From positions 3,964,203-4,028,202 of the forward strand of contig NC_091372.1 in the NCBI RefSeq assembly GCF_038502225.1: a DNA stretch of 64,000 nucleotides, written 5' to 3'. Shown one piece after another: positions 10,689 to 21,959 of this stretch. Under the pieces are notes generated by a model, which worked only from the letters and a program-made list of their open reading frames with translations, had not been told where the DNA came from and searched no databases. The translations under genes and the position numbers were made by a program. Source of the DNA: Cherax quadricarinatus (Eukaryota > Arthropoda > Malacostraca > Decapoda > Parastacidae). The number at the start of each line of letters is the position of its first letter. The stretch's first letter is position 1.

Positions 10689-10897
10689 ATTATCATTATA
10701 ATCAAAAAGAAGCGCTAAGCCACAAGGGCTATACAGCGCTGCAGGGTAGGAAAGGAAGCGAGGGTATTGGGTGGCAGAAGGGAGGAGGGATGATCAGTAG
10801 GTTACAGAAAACAGCGGGGCAGGGGATAGTATGGGGGTAGAGGGTAGCAAGAGATTGAGGTAGAAAGGGCTGAAGGTATCAGAATTTGTGAAGTCAG

Positions 10898-13645
10898 TCA
10901 GTTGTTGTCAAAAAAGTCAATGAGAGAGTCCAGATGAAAGGTGGGTCCATCAGCGAGAAGGGAAGGTAAAGAGAGAGCAGCGGAGCAAAGACGACGACGG
11001 ACGTAAATTCTGCGTGCTCGTTGATAAAGTGGGCAGTCCAACAGAATGTGGCTGCCTGATAATGGAGCCTGACAATTCTCACAGAGAGGAGCAGGGTGCC
11101 TCTCCACGACATATCCATGAGAAAGACGAGTATGGCCAATGCGAAGACAGGAGAGAGTAGTCTCCCAACCTCGACACTGGTGACAAGAAGACGGCCAGTA
11201 ACCAACACTCGGTTTAATAGATTGAAGTTTGTTACCGAGCATAGTAGACCAACGTTGTTGCCAACGGGTGTGAAGGTGGGTAGCTATTGCAGCAAAATAG
11301 TCTGTAAATGGAATACCTCTATATGAAACTGGTAGGTCATGTACTGCTGACTGCGCAGCAGTGTCTGCCTGTTCATTGCCCTGTACATCAACATGACCAG
11401 GGACCCAACAAAAAACAATATCTTTATGCTTGGCAAAGATGCAGTGTAGCCAAAGTTGGATACGAAGGACTAAGGGGTGAGGTGTATCAAATTTCTGTAT
11501 AGCCTGTAAAGCACTAAGGGAGTCTGAGACAACCACAAATGATGACACAGGCATAGATGCAATACGGATAAGTGCTGCAAGGATGGCATACAATTCAGCA
11601 GTAAAAATACTAGCCGAAGATAGTAAATGCCCTCGTACGACGCTGTCCGGAAACACTGCTGCGAATCCTACGCCGTCAGAAGACTTAGAGCCATCTGTGT
11701 ACACAGCAATGGCATGAGAATGAGAGTGGAAGTGGTCAAGAAAAAGAGAGCGGGAAGCGACCGTAGACAGTTGGGCTTTCAAGCAAGGGAGAGAGAAAGA
11801 ACAGACTCGAACAGCTGGAACTTCCCAGGGGATTAGGGAAAAGTGAGATGCTAAATGAACATAGAAAGGTGGTAATTGAAGAGAAGACAAGAGCGAATGA
11901 AGGCGAAGAGAGAAGGGATGGAGTAAACAGGGGCGGCGAACAAATAAAGAATGTCTACTAATATCAGTGACCATTCTATAAATGGAAGGATTGTGGAGAT
12001 CATGAGAGCGTACATAGTAGCGAAGGCAATGGGCATCACGGTGATCGGGTAAGGATGGAACATTCGCTTCTGCATAGAGGCTCTCAACAGGGGAAGAGCG
12101 AAAAGCACCAAGGCATAAACGTAATCCTTGGTGATGAATGGGGTTAAGGCTAGAGAGAGTAGCAGGAGATGCCGCTGAATAGATCTGGTCACCATAATCA
12201 AGCTTCAATAAAATGAGGGTGGAATGTAGGTGAAGGAGAGTTCGACGATCAGCTCCCCACGAAAGATGAGCAAGGGTTTTAAGAAGATTCTGCCGGCTGT
12301 GACAAGTTGCCTTCAGAGAGGTAATGTGAGGTTTCCAGGATAACCTACGGTCAAAGAGGAAGCCCAGAAACTTGATTGTATCACGTTCAGGGATACGGGA
12401 GCCATAGAGGTACAAAGGATGATCAGAGATGACAGAGCATCTAGTGAAAGTAATTTGGTGGGTTTTAGTGCTGGAAAATTTAAACCCATGTGTGGTGGCC
12501 CAATTGGAAACACGGTCGACCGCATGTTGGAGAGAAACTGTAATGAGGTGACAGTCAGCGCCTGCACAGGCAATAGCAAAGTCATCAACATAGAGTGATG
12601 ACCAAATATTTGATGGAAGACTAGAGGCCAAATCATTAATAGCAAGGAGAAAAAGTGTTGTGCTCAGAACACATCCCTGGGGGACACCTTCAGCTTGGAT
12701 AAAGTCCGGGGAGAGCACATTATTAACCCGAACAGGGAAATCTCTATCAGTTAAAAAGTTCTTAAGGAAGGATGGTAGATTGCCTCGGAGGCCTAAGGAG
12801 TGGGCTTGGGCCAAAATATTATACCTCCAAGTTGTGTCATATGCCTTCTCAAGGTCAAAAAATATGGCAATAACTGAGTGGTTATTCGCAAAGGCATTAC
12901 GAACATACGTATCCAAGCGTAGTAAGGGGTCTATGGTAGAACGTCCCTTACGAAAGCCATATTGACAAGTGGAGAGACTGTTGTGTGTCTCTAAATACCA
13001 CACTAAATGTCTATTTACCAAGCGTTCCATCACTTTGCAAACTGCACTGGTAAGAGCAATGGGATGATAGTGGGAGGCTTCATGTCCCGTAGTGCCTGGT
13101 TTGCGGAAAGGGAGAACAAGGGCAGATTTCCACAGCTGTGGAAGAACTCCTTGTGACCAAATAAGATTGAAAAGGCGTAATAGGACTGCAAGGGCTGACT
13201 GATGTAAATGTTGTAGCATACGAATATGAATGTTGTCGGGCCCAGCTGCCGATGATCGGCAAGCTGAGTGTGTTGCCCCCAGTTCTTGAAGTGTAAAAGG
13301 CACATTATAATGTTCTTCTCTGAGAGAAGAAAAGTCCAAGGGTGCTAACTCTCTGGTAGACTTTGAGGAAAGAAACGAGGGGCATAGATGGAGCCCCTGA
13401 GAAATACGGACCAGATGATTGCCAATTACATTGGCAACATCTAGTGGGTTTGCAGTATCAACACCGGCAACCCGCAGAACAGGAGCCGGGTCAGGAGAAT
13501 ATTTACCACTCAGTTTTCGTACTTTTTTCCAGACTGCACTCATAGAGGAAGCAGAGGTGATGGTGGAGACATAATCTCGCCAGTAAGTGCGTTTAGTGTC
13601 ACGGATGACACGGCTAGCGATCACACGCTTCTGCTTAAAAATCAA
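10898..13645 (-). pseudogene. I-clade LINE ORF2, RT plus RNase H
   Basis: The 915-aa open frame has RT motifs IAIFFDLEKAYDTTW, GVPQGCVLSTTLF and the catalytic LYVDD at about residue 350. RNase H follows from about residue 645 (AVYTDGSKSSDGVGFA, FTAELYAI, VVSDSLSALQAI, WVPGHVDVQGNEQAD), with the D-E-D-D residues all present. A Cys/His pattern (CENCQ...HILLDCPLY) closes the protein. The reading frame enters from upstream: about 13650 a one-base shift separates it from the linker, where PWWSTACAHAVRLK precedes it. It encodes reverse transcription and RNA removal for retrotransposition. Confidence 0.92.
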
Positions 13646-14590
13646 GAAGTCTCTCCGTGGTTTTATTGTACCGGTACCTGCCCCATGCAGTGCATTTCAA
13701 ACGTACTGCATGAGCACAAGCAGTAGACCACCAAGGCACGCATTTCTGAGAATGTCTGCCCGAAGTTAGGGGTATAGAATGAGAAGCTGCGGTTAAAATG
13801 GAGGACGAGAAGAGTTGTAAAAGCTCATCAATGGAGGACGAAGAAGGAACCTCACTAAAAACAGTTAGTTGTGAGTAAAGGTTCCAATTTGCCTGATCAA
13901 ATTGCCAGCGTGGGATACGAAGAGGTGGTGAATATGAAGGGGAAGTAAGAATGATTGGGAAATGATCGCTGTCATGTAAATCCGGGAGAACAGACCGGGT
14001 GAAGTCTAATGCGGCGGAGGAAGAGCAGACTGAGAGATCGATGCAAGAGAGTGTGTGAGTCCGAAGATCAAAATGGGTGTGAGTACCTGTATTTAAAACA
14101 TGGAGGGGTGGGTAGCAAGAAAAGCCTCTAACTGAATGTCACGGGAATCACAGTGAGACCCCCCCCAGAGGAAATGATGGGCATTAAAATCGCCAAGTAA
14201 CAGAATCGGTGGTGGTAATGACGAAACAAGAAAGGCAATATCCAGAATAGATAATGCCCGAGAAGGAGATATATATAAAGAACAGAGCGTATACCACCTA
14301 TGCAAGTGGATACGGGCTGCTGTGTAATGCAGCAAAGTACGAACAAATAGCTGATGGTACGGAATATCAGTGCGTAGAAGAAGGGCACTTTCATTAAAGG
14401 TCCCATCAGGAAAAGGATCTGAAGAATACAATAAATTATAGCCTGAGATGGGAGAGATAACAGCAGAGTGTAATTTTGGTTCCTGTAAGCAAACACCAAC
14501 AGGGGAAAACTGGGAGAGTAATATATGAAGCTCACCCCGATTACCCCTGAGGCCGCGTATATTCCACTGTAAATAGGCCATGATTGGCAA
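13646..14590 (-). pseudogene. I-clade LINE ORF2, endonuclease and linker
   Basis: From 14590 the minus strand reads MAYLQWNIRGLRGNRGELHI, CLQEPKL, PPILLLGDFNAHHFLWGG, then a stop at 14093 caused by a one-base shift. The adjacent frame continues THTHFDLRTHTLSCIDLSVC, SDHFPIILTS, and PWWSTACAHAV. WNIRG, QE, GDFNAHH and SDHFPI are the APE endonuclease catalytic motifs. Two frameshifts divide what should be one ORF2. Confidence 0.87.
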
Positions 14591-14599
14591 TGAAAAAGA

Positions 14600-15390
14600 T
14601 ACTTGAAATCTGCAGGTAAGGGTTCCTACGGACTAGAGGGGTTAGAAAAGTCCACATGCGGAGGCAGCGGAAAACGTTCAAGCAGCGAAGGAACGGCTCG
14701 CTGTGAAGAAAGGAGTTGCGCAGATGGAGGAGAGGAGAGAGAAGGAACAGAGGGTGGATCAGTGTCCATTGATGGTTTGGTCTCTGCAACATATTCAGAG
14801 ATTGCTTCAAGTGTTTCGGAATTCAGAGACGTCGTATGGGAGACAATACTGGAGATGGTATGGGGAGGATGAGTAAAGATTGGAACTGTAATAGACTGTA
14901 CCAAAGTAGGGGGGGGGCGAAAGGGTGGAGGGAACTGGAGAAGAAGCGTGGAAGGGGACAGAAGAGGCAGAAACCTGGGAGGTGGCAGAAGAGGAAGAAA
15001 CTTGGGAGGGAACAGGGGAGGTAGGTATAGTACGAGGAGGAGGGTGAACCTCTACACTTGTAACAGAGCCAGTGAGAGGGGAAGAACCCGGTACAGAGAC
15101 AGGGAAGGTAAAATGAGGAGGTGGAAGAAGGGAAGGAGGGGTTAAAGGACCTTTTTTGACTTCTGAGAAGTAGAGGGACGACTGGGAGGAGGTGTCGTAC
15201 GAGGTCTCGTCGATACTGAGGCTTGTGAGGGAGAACACGAAGAAGCGAGAACAGACTGAGGCATTGAAGTAGGGACGTCTGAGCCTAGGACAGCAAAAGA
15301 ATTAGATACAGGAGTGACTATGGGAGAGGTAACCACAGAGGAGGCTGCAGAAGATGGGACCCCAGAAGTGGGGGGACGTTTTGCAACACG
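14600..15390 (-). pseudogene. I-clade LINE ORF1 C-terminal Ser/Pro-rich part
   Basis: The minus strand carries long Ser/Pro/Thr-rich open pieces in alternating frames (15336-15142, 15238-14807, 14904-14626). They continue the zinc-knuckle ORF upstream and stop just before the endonuclease start. No fold is recognised; low-complexity tails are common in gag-like ORF1 proteins. Confidence 0.6.
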
Positions 15391-15393
15391 GGA

Positions 15394-15765
15394 TTAAGAA
15401 ACACGAGGTAGTCTCCCTTGGAGGCGGAGATGAGAAACTGCCATGGCATAAGGGAGACCTTCTGCCTCTTTGAGGAAACGGATTTCCCGCTCATTTAAGA
15501 AGACTTGGCAACGGCAAGAGTACGAAGGGTGAGCCTCATGACAATTAAGGCAAGAGGGAGGTCGATTGCACGACGTATTAGAATGGTCATCGGCACCACA
15601 GACTGGGCATTCGGGTATGGATCTGCAATATTTCGCTGGATGGCCAAATCGCCAGCAATTCCTACACTGTTGCGGTGTAGGGATCACCTTTCGAGCTTGT
15701 AACCGATGTCCTGCTACATAAACTGAGGATGGGAGTTCATGGCTGTCAAAAGTTAAACGAGCCAC
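15394..15765 (-). pseudogene. I-clade LINE ORF1 zinc-knuckle domain
   Basis: On the minus strand CRNCWRFGHPAKYC, CPVCGADDHSNTSC and CLNCHEAHPSYSC form three consecutive CX2CX3-4HX4C-type knuckles. They are followed by FLNEREIRFLKE and GLPYAMAVSHLRLQGRLPR. These bind nucleic acid in gag-like ORF1 proteins. A frame break near 15800 separates it from the N-terminal part. Confidence 0.88.
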
Positions 15766-15890
15766 ATTGCTAGGGTATCGTCTCCGCCCGCGGGCAGGAA
15801 GAACATAAGTGTCTACCTTGAGGATTGGGAGATCTTGGAGTTCCAGCTGTTCAAGAATGTCATTGCCACATGTCTGGAAATTTTGTTGAA

Positions 15891-16556
15891 CTATGGTATG
15901 GGGCAGAATGACAGTACCACTACAAGAATTGAGGGAATGATGTTTTTCGATAGTGACAGGAACAGTATCGATATGGGAAAGAAGAGAAAGATCACGAGCT
16001 TGGGTAGCATTCTGTACAGTGATGATGCGCGTACCGCTCTTAAGAGAGCATGAAAAGAAATATCTTTACCAACATGGCGTAGGAGTGCCTTGCCAATACT
16101 GTGGTCGGAAAGATAGGCGGTAGAGGAAGTTGGTCGTAAAGTGAAGAATTTAGTCCACTGTGCAGTCTGAAACTGAGCGTGGAAAGGGAGTGCAGGACGT
16201 GTCGATCTTTTCTGAGAAGAACGAGAAGGTGGAGAAGTATCATCAGCAGGTAATTGTCGTTGGCGTTTAGGCATGGGACCAGAGTTGGTCCGACTTGGAA
16301 CGGGCCGGCGATTCGAAAATTGCCGCACCGTAGAGGGAGAGGCCGGAAGCATAGTCAAAGGAGAGCGGAGGTCAGATAAATCAAAGGAGTCAGTCGAGAC
16401 CTCAGTACCTGAAGCGGGTGAGGAAACAGCACCGGCAAGAGGTACAGAGGCATGAGGAGTGTCCGAAGAGTGGTCCAAAGATGAGGCGGGGCCAGAACGG
16501 GGTGCGGTATCAAGAAGGGGCCCGGGGGTAGCAGGTTCATGGATTGGGTTCTCCAT
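15891..16556 (-). pseudogene. I-clade LINE ORF1 N-terminal part
   Basis: The open frame begins MENPIHEPATPGPLLDTAPR with a basic, Ser/Pro-rich N-terminus (MPKRQRQLPADDTSPPSRSS) and continues to FHAQFQTAQWTKFFTLRP and LLRHVGKDISFHALL. The latter resembles the RRM-like segment that precedes zinc knuckles in I-type gags, but this is inference. Its frame is lost after about 16040. The ATG at 16556 follows a purine/A-rich untranslated leader. Confidence 0.7.
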
Positions 16557-17320
16557 GGTTAGGTTACTCCTTTGCTTTTTGTTTTTAAGAAAAAAAAAAG
16601 AAAGAAAAGAAAAAGAAAAAGAAAAGAATAAAAAAAAAAGGGGGAACCAGGGAGGGATAGGTCCTAGGAGGAATGAAAGGGCCAGAAATCTCCCTCCGCG
16701 CCCAAGAGGACCTCAGCACCGCAAGTAGCGTAGATGCAGCATGGAACCCATGCCATACCCTACCCTTCATGCCAGTAAACCAGGAATCCGGGATAGCAAC
16801 CTCACATCTGCCAAGCTACCTCGGTGGACAAAAGAGAGGGCGGCCAGATATCCGCCACAAAGCATACCTCCTTCGGCCACCACCCCCGGAATCTGAAAGG
16901 TGGCTTCCAGAGATACACCCATCGCCCGAAAGACACCCAAAGCCACTCTCCGGGATACCTGAGAGGGATTGGGACATCCCCAGGTGATCCAGATTCCATG
17001 GCAAACTATGCCACCGCCAAGAACCTCAACGGAATGGGATGGACCCCGGTACCCTTTCCCCTACCTAGGAACTAGCGTGCCTGTGGGAAAAATCCCGAAG
17101 GCCAAAAAGAGGAAGGGCAAAGGGGAGGGGTGGGGAGGGGGAGGAGAAAAGGGAAAAGGGGAGGATGGGGAAGATGGGATAGGGAAGGGGGGATTGGGGG
17201 GTAATTAGGTTCTGTCTGAGGAAGGAGACCGACAGGTCTAATTCCTCAGACCAAGAGCCTCTTCACCACGCCAAGGAGCCCCCCCTTGAAGAGGACTTTC
17301 AGTCCAATTTTAAACCAATT
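16557..17320 (-). repeat. I-clade LINE 5' untranslated region
   Basis: The region has an A/G-rich tract (16587-16640), a Pro-rich-looking GC-richer middle and G-tracts (17100-17190). It ends with gttctgtctgaggaaggag ... caccacgccaaggagccccccttgaagagg, which is also the right end of the short repeat at 56375-56545. Small ORFs here lack domain similarity. Confidence 0.55.
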
Positions 17321-17439
17321 CCAATGCTCAATTCCCCAGGCCTCTCCTATATAACACTTGCCCTCCATTTTGAATCTATAACACAAAAATTCAAAGTTTT
17401 ACCCTATTTTCTGGATAATAAAATATAACCAAGAACGAA

Positions 17440-17825
17440 AGGTCATGGTTTAAGCTGTCCCAATAATTGAAGCAGTCTTAGTAAAAATCCATAAAACAGA
17501 CAGAAAAGCTAGGGATGCACTGCCCTTCCTCAGAAAAATCGGCAAAATTCAAATATTTTTGTCACTTTGAGCTCTATTTCAAACTACCTCCAGTCCAAAA
17601 CCTATCAAAATTATCTCTATTTCACTAATATGTCTTCCATTCTAACAAATGATACCCAGAAGTAACCAATAAAACTATAAAAGCTACCCTAGAAAACCTA
17701 ACAAGGCCAAAGGTTTGTTTTTCCCATCATGCAATGTGTAGGGTGCAATGCGTGGGGCAGGATTTTTTTTTTATATAATGTGCACACTCATTGCAGACCC
17801 ATTCTCTCATGTCGTGGCCAAAATT
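17440..17825. mobile_element. Remnant of the TTAA-type repeat seen at the left edge
   Basis: The stretch around cactaatatgtcttccattctaacaaatgatacc through the poly-T and atgtgcacactcattgcagacccattctctcatgt matches positions 10-230 of the window. No termini are clear. Confidence 0.5.
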
Positions 17826-17869
17826 TACTGCTCACAGCATATCTGAAGGAGCTGTGCTTAAAATGTAAA

Positions 17870-18279
17870 TCTATAGAGGAAACTTAAGGCACATGTAATA
17901 GGAGGAGAAATATTTTCCTGGGTAGAGGCATGGTTAACAAGTAGGCAGCAGTGTGTTTGCATAAATGGAGAGAAATCAAAATGGGGGCACATCACAAGCA
18001 GTGTTGGGCTCGTTGTTGTTCACAATTTACATAAATGACATTGATGAGGGAATAAATAGCGACATAAGTATATTTGCTGATGACACGAAAATAGGCCGGC
18101 CAATTCATTCTAACGAGGACACTAGAGCACTCCAGGATGATTTGAATAGACTGATGCAATGGTCGGAGAAGTGGCAGATGCAGTTTAATATAGACAAATG
18201 CAAAGTTCTAAATGTTGGACAGGAAAATAACCATGCCACATATAAACTAAATAATGTAGATCGTAATCCAAGATCGTAA
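17870..18279 (+). pseudogene. Family C reverse transcriptase fragment
   Basis: The plus strand reads SWVEAWLTSRQQCVCINGER, then a shifted frame with LGSLLFTIYINDIDEGINSD, ISIFADDTKIGRPIHS, LQDDLNRLMQWSEKWQMQFN and IDKCKVLNVG. IFADD and the thumb motif place it as a CR1-like RT. A small deletion or shift disrupts the GVPQGSVLGP motif. Confidence 0.8.
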
Positions 18280-18825
18280 AACCAAGACAGCAGGGCATTA
18301 ATGCTCGCAATAAAGCTAACAGAATCCTTGGCTTCATATCTATAAGTATAAATAATAGAAGTCCTCAGGTTGTTCTTCAACTCTATATATCCTTGGTTAG
18401 GCCTCATTTAGATTATGCTGTGCAGTTAGTCGCTAAATTACAGAATGGATATAAATACACTGGAAAACGTACAGAGGAGGATGTCAAAGTTGATTCCATG
18501 TATCACAAATCTTCCCTATAAGGATAGACTGAGGGCCCTGAATCTGCACTCTCTCGAAAGGTGCAGAATTAGGGGGGATATGATCAAGGTGTATCAATGG
18601 AGAACAGGAATAAATAAAGGGGATGTAAATAGTGTGCTGAAAATTTCCGGCCAAGACAGGACTCGCAGCAATGGTTTCAAGTTGGAAAAATTCAGATTCA
18701 TGAAGGATATAGGAAAGCACTGGTTTGGTAATAGAGTTGTGGATGAGTGGAACAAACTCCCGAGTACAGTTATAGAGGCTAAAACCTTGTGTAGTTTTAA
18801 AAATAGGTTAGATAAATACAGTTAG
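18280..18825 (+). pseudogene. Family C RT C-terminal region
   Basis: In the frame from 18445 it reads MDINTLENVQRRMSKLIP, LPYKDRLRALNLHSLERCRI, DMIKVYQWRTGINKGDVNSV, WFGNRVVDEWNKLPSTVIEA and KNRLDKY. VQRR..K, Y..RL..L.L.SLE.RR and V..WN.LP are standard for the C-terminus of CR1/jockey-type proteins. A frameshift lies near 18280-18440. Confidence 0.8.
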
Positions 18826-18844
18826 ATAAATAAGGTTAGATAAG

Positions 18845-20483
18845 TAAGTTTACTGAGTATACCAGGAAAAGTATCCGGTAGGGTTATAATTGAAAGAATT
18901 AGAGGTAAGACAGAATGTAGGATTGCAGATGAGCAGGGAGGCTTCAGAGTGGGTAGGGGATGTGTAGATCAAGTGTTTACATTGAAGCATATATGTGAAC
19001 AGTATTTAGATAAAGGTAGGGAAGTTTTTATTGCATTTATGGATTTAGAAAAGGCATATGATAGAGTGGATAGAGGAGCAATGTGGCAGATGTTGCAAGT
19101 ATATGGAATAGGTGGTAAGTTACTAAATGCTGTAAAGAGCTTTTATGAGGATAGTGAGGCTCAGGTTAGGGTGTGTAGAAGAGAGGGAGAATACTTCCCG
19201 GTAAAAGTAGGTCTTAGACAGGGATGTGTAATGTCACCATGGTTGTTTAATATATTTATAGATGGGGTTGTAAAAGAAGTAAATGCTAGGGTGTTTGGGA
19301 GAGGGGTGGGATTAAATTATGGAGAATCAAATTCAAAATGGGAATTGACACAGTTACTTTTTGCTGATGATACTGTGCTTATGGGAGATTCTAAAGAAAA
19401 ATTGCAAAGGTTAGTGGATGAGTTTGAGAATGTGTGTAAAGGTAGAAAGTTGAAAGTGAACATAGAAAAGAGTAAGGTGATGAGGGTATCAAATGATTTA
19501 GATAAAGAAAAATTGGATATCAAATTGGGGAGGAGGAGTATGGAAGAAGTGAATGTTTTCAGATACTTGGGAGTTGACGTGCCGGCGGATGGATTTATGA
19601 AGGATGAGGTTAATCATAGAATTGATGAGGGAAAAAAGGTGAGTGGTGCATTGAGGTATATGTGGAGTCAAAAAACGTTATCTATGGAGGCAAAGAAGGG
19701 AATGTATGAAAGTATAGTAGTACCAACACTCTTATATGGATGTGAAGCTTGGATGGTAAATGCAGCAATGAGGAGACGGTTGGAGGCAGTGGAGATGTCC
19801 TGTCTAAGGGCAATGTGTGGTGTAAATATTATGCAGAAAATTCGGAGTGTGGAAATTAGGAGAAGGTGTGGAGTTAATAAAAGTATTAGTCAGAGGGCAG
19901 AAGAGGGATTGTTGGGGTGGTTTGGTCATTTAGAGAGAATGGATCAAAGTAGAATGACATGGAAAGCATATAAATCTATAGGGGAAGGAAGGAGGGGTAG
20001 GGGTCGTCCTCGAAAGGGTTGGAAAGAGGGGGTAAAGGAGGTTTTGTGGGCTAGGGGCTTGGATTTCCAGCAAGCGTGCATGAGCGTGTTAGATAGGAGT
20101 GAATGGAGGCGAATGATATTGGGACCTGACGATCTGTTGGAGTGTGAGCAGGGTAATATTTAGTGAAGGGATTCAGGGAAACCGGTTATGTTCATATAGT
20201 CGGACTTGAGTCCTGGAAATGGGAAGTACAATGCCTGCACTTTAAAGGAGGGTTTTGGGATATTGGCAGTTTGGAGGGATATGTTGTGTATCTTTATACG
20301 TATATGCTTCTAAGCTGTTGTATTCTGAGCACCTCTGAAAAAGCAGTGATAATGTGTGAGTGTGGTGAAAGTGTTGAATGATGATGAAAGTATTTTCTTT
20401 TTGGGGATTTTCTTTCTTTTTGGGGTCACCCTGCCTCAGTGGGAGACGGCCGACTTGTTGAAAAAAAAAAAAAAAAAAAAAAA
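18845..20483 (+). mobile_element. RTE-like LINE (family A), copy A2, 5' truncated, poly-A
   Basis: The copy starts inside the RT (ttactgagtataccagg) and ends in 22 or more A residues at 20461-20483. Over shared sequence it is nearly identical to copy A9 at 62.6-64 kb, so both are recent. It interrupts family C, with aaatac on both sides and about 28 bp of target-like filler (gttagataaataaggttagataagtaag) at the 5' join. Confidence 0.88.
18949..20163 (+). CDS. Family A reverse transcriptase C-terminal two-thirds, intact frame
   Basis: The 404-aa open frame is part of a larger frame already open from about 18880. Motifs in order: FIAFMDLEKAYDRVDRG, GLRQGCVMSPWLFNIFIDGV, LFADDTVLMGDS (about residue 140), VNVFRYLGVDV, LLYGCEAW, LRWFGHLERMDQ-type and RGRGRPRKGWKEGVKEVLW. 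The C-terminus carries the typical RTE/L1-like ARxxxLE...GHLxRMD pattern. It is not autonomous because the endonuclease is lost. Confidence 0.88.
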   Translation: MGRGCVDQVFTLKHICEQYLDKGREVFIAFMDLEKAYDRVDRGAMWQMLQVYGIGGKLLNAVKSFYEDSEAQVRVCRREGEYFPVKVGLRQGCVMSPWLFNIFIDGVVKEVNARVFGRGVGLNYGESNSKWELTQLLFADDTVLMGDSKEKLQRLVDEFENVCKGRKLKVNIEKSKVMRVSNDLDKEKLDIKLGRRSMEEVNVFRYLGVDVPADGFMKDEVNHRIDEGKKVSGALRYMWSQKTLSMEAKKGMYESIVVPTLLYGCEAWMVNAAMRRRLEAVEMSCLRAMCGVNIMQKIRSVEIRRRCGVNKSISQRAEEGLLGWFGHLERMDQSRMTWKAYKSIGEGRRGRGRPRKGWKEGVKEVLWARGLDFQQACMSVLDRSEWRRMILGPDDLLECEQGNI

Positions 20484-20859
20484 TACATGAGTGGGTGTGG
20501 GTGGGTGTGAGTTGGACCTGACTAGCTTGTGGTACTAGGTCTGATGCCTTGCTCCTTCCTTAAGTGGAAGTGACCCGACTAGGTGGGTCATTGGGCTAAT
20601 CCGGGAGGGGGGGGGATATGGACTGGCTTCGCATGGGTCAGTAGGCCTACTGCAGTGTTCCTTCTTTCTTATGTTCTTATATGAGTAACAATAGCATCAA
20701 TGACATAGATCAATGTTGGAAACAGTGAAAGGGTTAAAGAAAGGTAAGTGTGAGGGAGACTACAGTATTCTGAATACTCAGGCAGAACAGAGCAACAATG
20801 TGAGTGCGAAAAGTAAATCAATGCCGGTTTTAGACAGCAGAAAATCAATCATCAGCATA

Positions 20860-21015
20860 ATAATAAAAATAATAATCTTTATTTCAGCATGATACTAAAT
20901 TTGTATAGAGATGGGTGACATTTAGGTGTGCATGCAGAAATATGCACACTTAAATGCAGAGTATGCTAAGTATTTTGGGCAAACTTAAGTCTATCTTAAG
21001 ACTAATAAGGTAATA
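20860..21015 (-). repeat. Short interspersed repeat (family L), copy 1
   Basis: The stretch ctttatttcagcatgatactaaatttgtatagagatgggtgacatttagg ... gcagaaatatgcaca matches 42821-42950. The T/A-rich left end suggests minus orientation of a LINE/SINE 3' end. It is non-coding. Confidence 0.55.
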
Positions 21016-21029
21016 ACTAATTATTTGCT

Positions 21030-21600
21030 TATATATATATATGGAAAGAGGAGTGATTGGTGGAATGATGAAGTAAAGGGTGTGATAAAAAAGAAAAAGT
21101 TAGCTTATGAGAGGTTTTTACACAGCAGAAGTGTTATAAGACGAATAGAGTATATGGAGAGTAAAAGAAAGGTGAAGAGAGTGGTGAGAGAGTGCAAAAG
21201 GAGAGCAGATGATAGAGTTGGAGAGGCACTGTCAAGAAATTTTAATGAAAATAAGAAAAAATCTGGAGCGAGTTAAACAAGTTAAGAAAGCCTAGGGAGC
21301 GAGTTAAACAAGTTAAGAAAGCCTAGGGAGCGAATGGATGTCAGTTAAAAACAGAGTAGGGGAGTAGTAGATGGGGAGATGGAGGTATTGGGTAGATGGT
21401 GAGAATATTTTGAGGAACTTTTAAATGTCAACGAAAATAGGGAGGCGGTAATTTCATGCACTGGCCAGGGAGGTATACCATCTTTTAGGAGTGAAGAACA
21501 ACAGGATGTAAGTGGGGGAGGTGCGTGAGGCATTACATAGAATGAAAGGGGGTAAAGCAGCAGGAACTGACGGGATCATGACAGAAATTTGGAAATTACA
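21030..21600 (+). pseudogene. Family A linker fragment (copy A3)
   Basis: The plus strand reads SDWWNDEVKGVIKKKKLAYE, RVVRECKRRADDRVGEALSR, a frame break at an internal 31-bp tandem duplication (21266-21327), then GDGGIG-type MEVLGRW remnants, CTGQGGIPSFRSEEQ and GKAAGTDGIMTE. It matches 62220-62450 and copy A1. Both ends are truncated and there is no RT. Confidence 0.8.
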
Positions 21601-21959
21601 AGGAACAGAGGAGAAATGATTGCACAGCAGTATGTAACATCTAGCCCCTGCTTTCCCCACAACATACAGCGATGCTCAAAAATTATCACTCAATTACACA
21701 CCAGTAGATTATGGAGAAACAGTTAACTCCCTATTGTACATTCAATTACACTCAACACACATTGAGATAACTCACAAGTGAATCATGAAACAGGTGGGGT
21801 TCAAATCCATGGTGAGTGATCCCTAAAATTCACAGACCAGTGCAAATTTTAGGACTCACTTGTCATGGGTTGAAACCCCACCCATTCTGTGGTTTGTTTG
21901 CTATTGTGTTATTATGATTTCATGAGTCATAACTCAAGTGTTGCTGCCACAGGGAAAGA

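Larger units (their letters stand above)
10689..17320 (-). mobile_element. I-clade LINE, nearly full length (about 6.6 kb), frameshifted
   Basis: Reading on the minus strand: 5' untranslated region (17320-16560), gag-like ORF1 with zinc knuckles (16556-14600), then ORF2 with APE endonuclease (14590-14090), linker, RT, RNase H and a C-terminal Cys/His motif (13645-10898), and a 3' end tatcattataatc...agcgctaagccacaagggctatacagcgct (in plus orientation) near 10689. RNase H downstream of RT and a CCHC gag are the hallmarks of the I group. Frame breaks at about 15800, 14093 and 13650 show it is inactive. Insertion-site duplication was not resolved. Confidence 0.88.
17826..20690 (+). mobile_element. 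CR1-like LINE (family C), split by a young RTE insertion
   Basis: RT and C-terminal coding pieces (17826-18844) are followed, after an RTE copy (18845-20483), by this family's 3' end (20484-20690: gagtgggtgtgggtgggtgtgagttggacctg ... ttctttcttatgttcttat). The uninterrupted 3' junction (ggttagataaatacacgagtgggtg) is visible at 36950-36985, which shows where the RTE entered. It is heavily 5' truncated. Confidence 0.75.

Noticed and set aside
17965..18825. A host gene with RT-like ancestry (domesticated reverse transcriptase)
   Set aside because: Frame breaks, loss of the 5' part and a matching LINE 3' tail show an ordinary truncated LINE copy.
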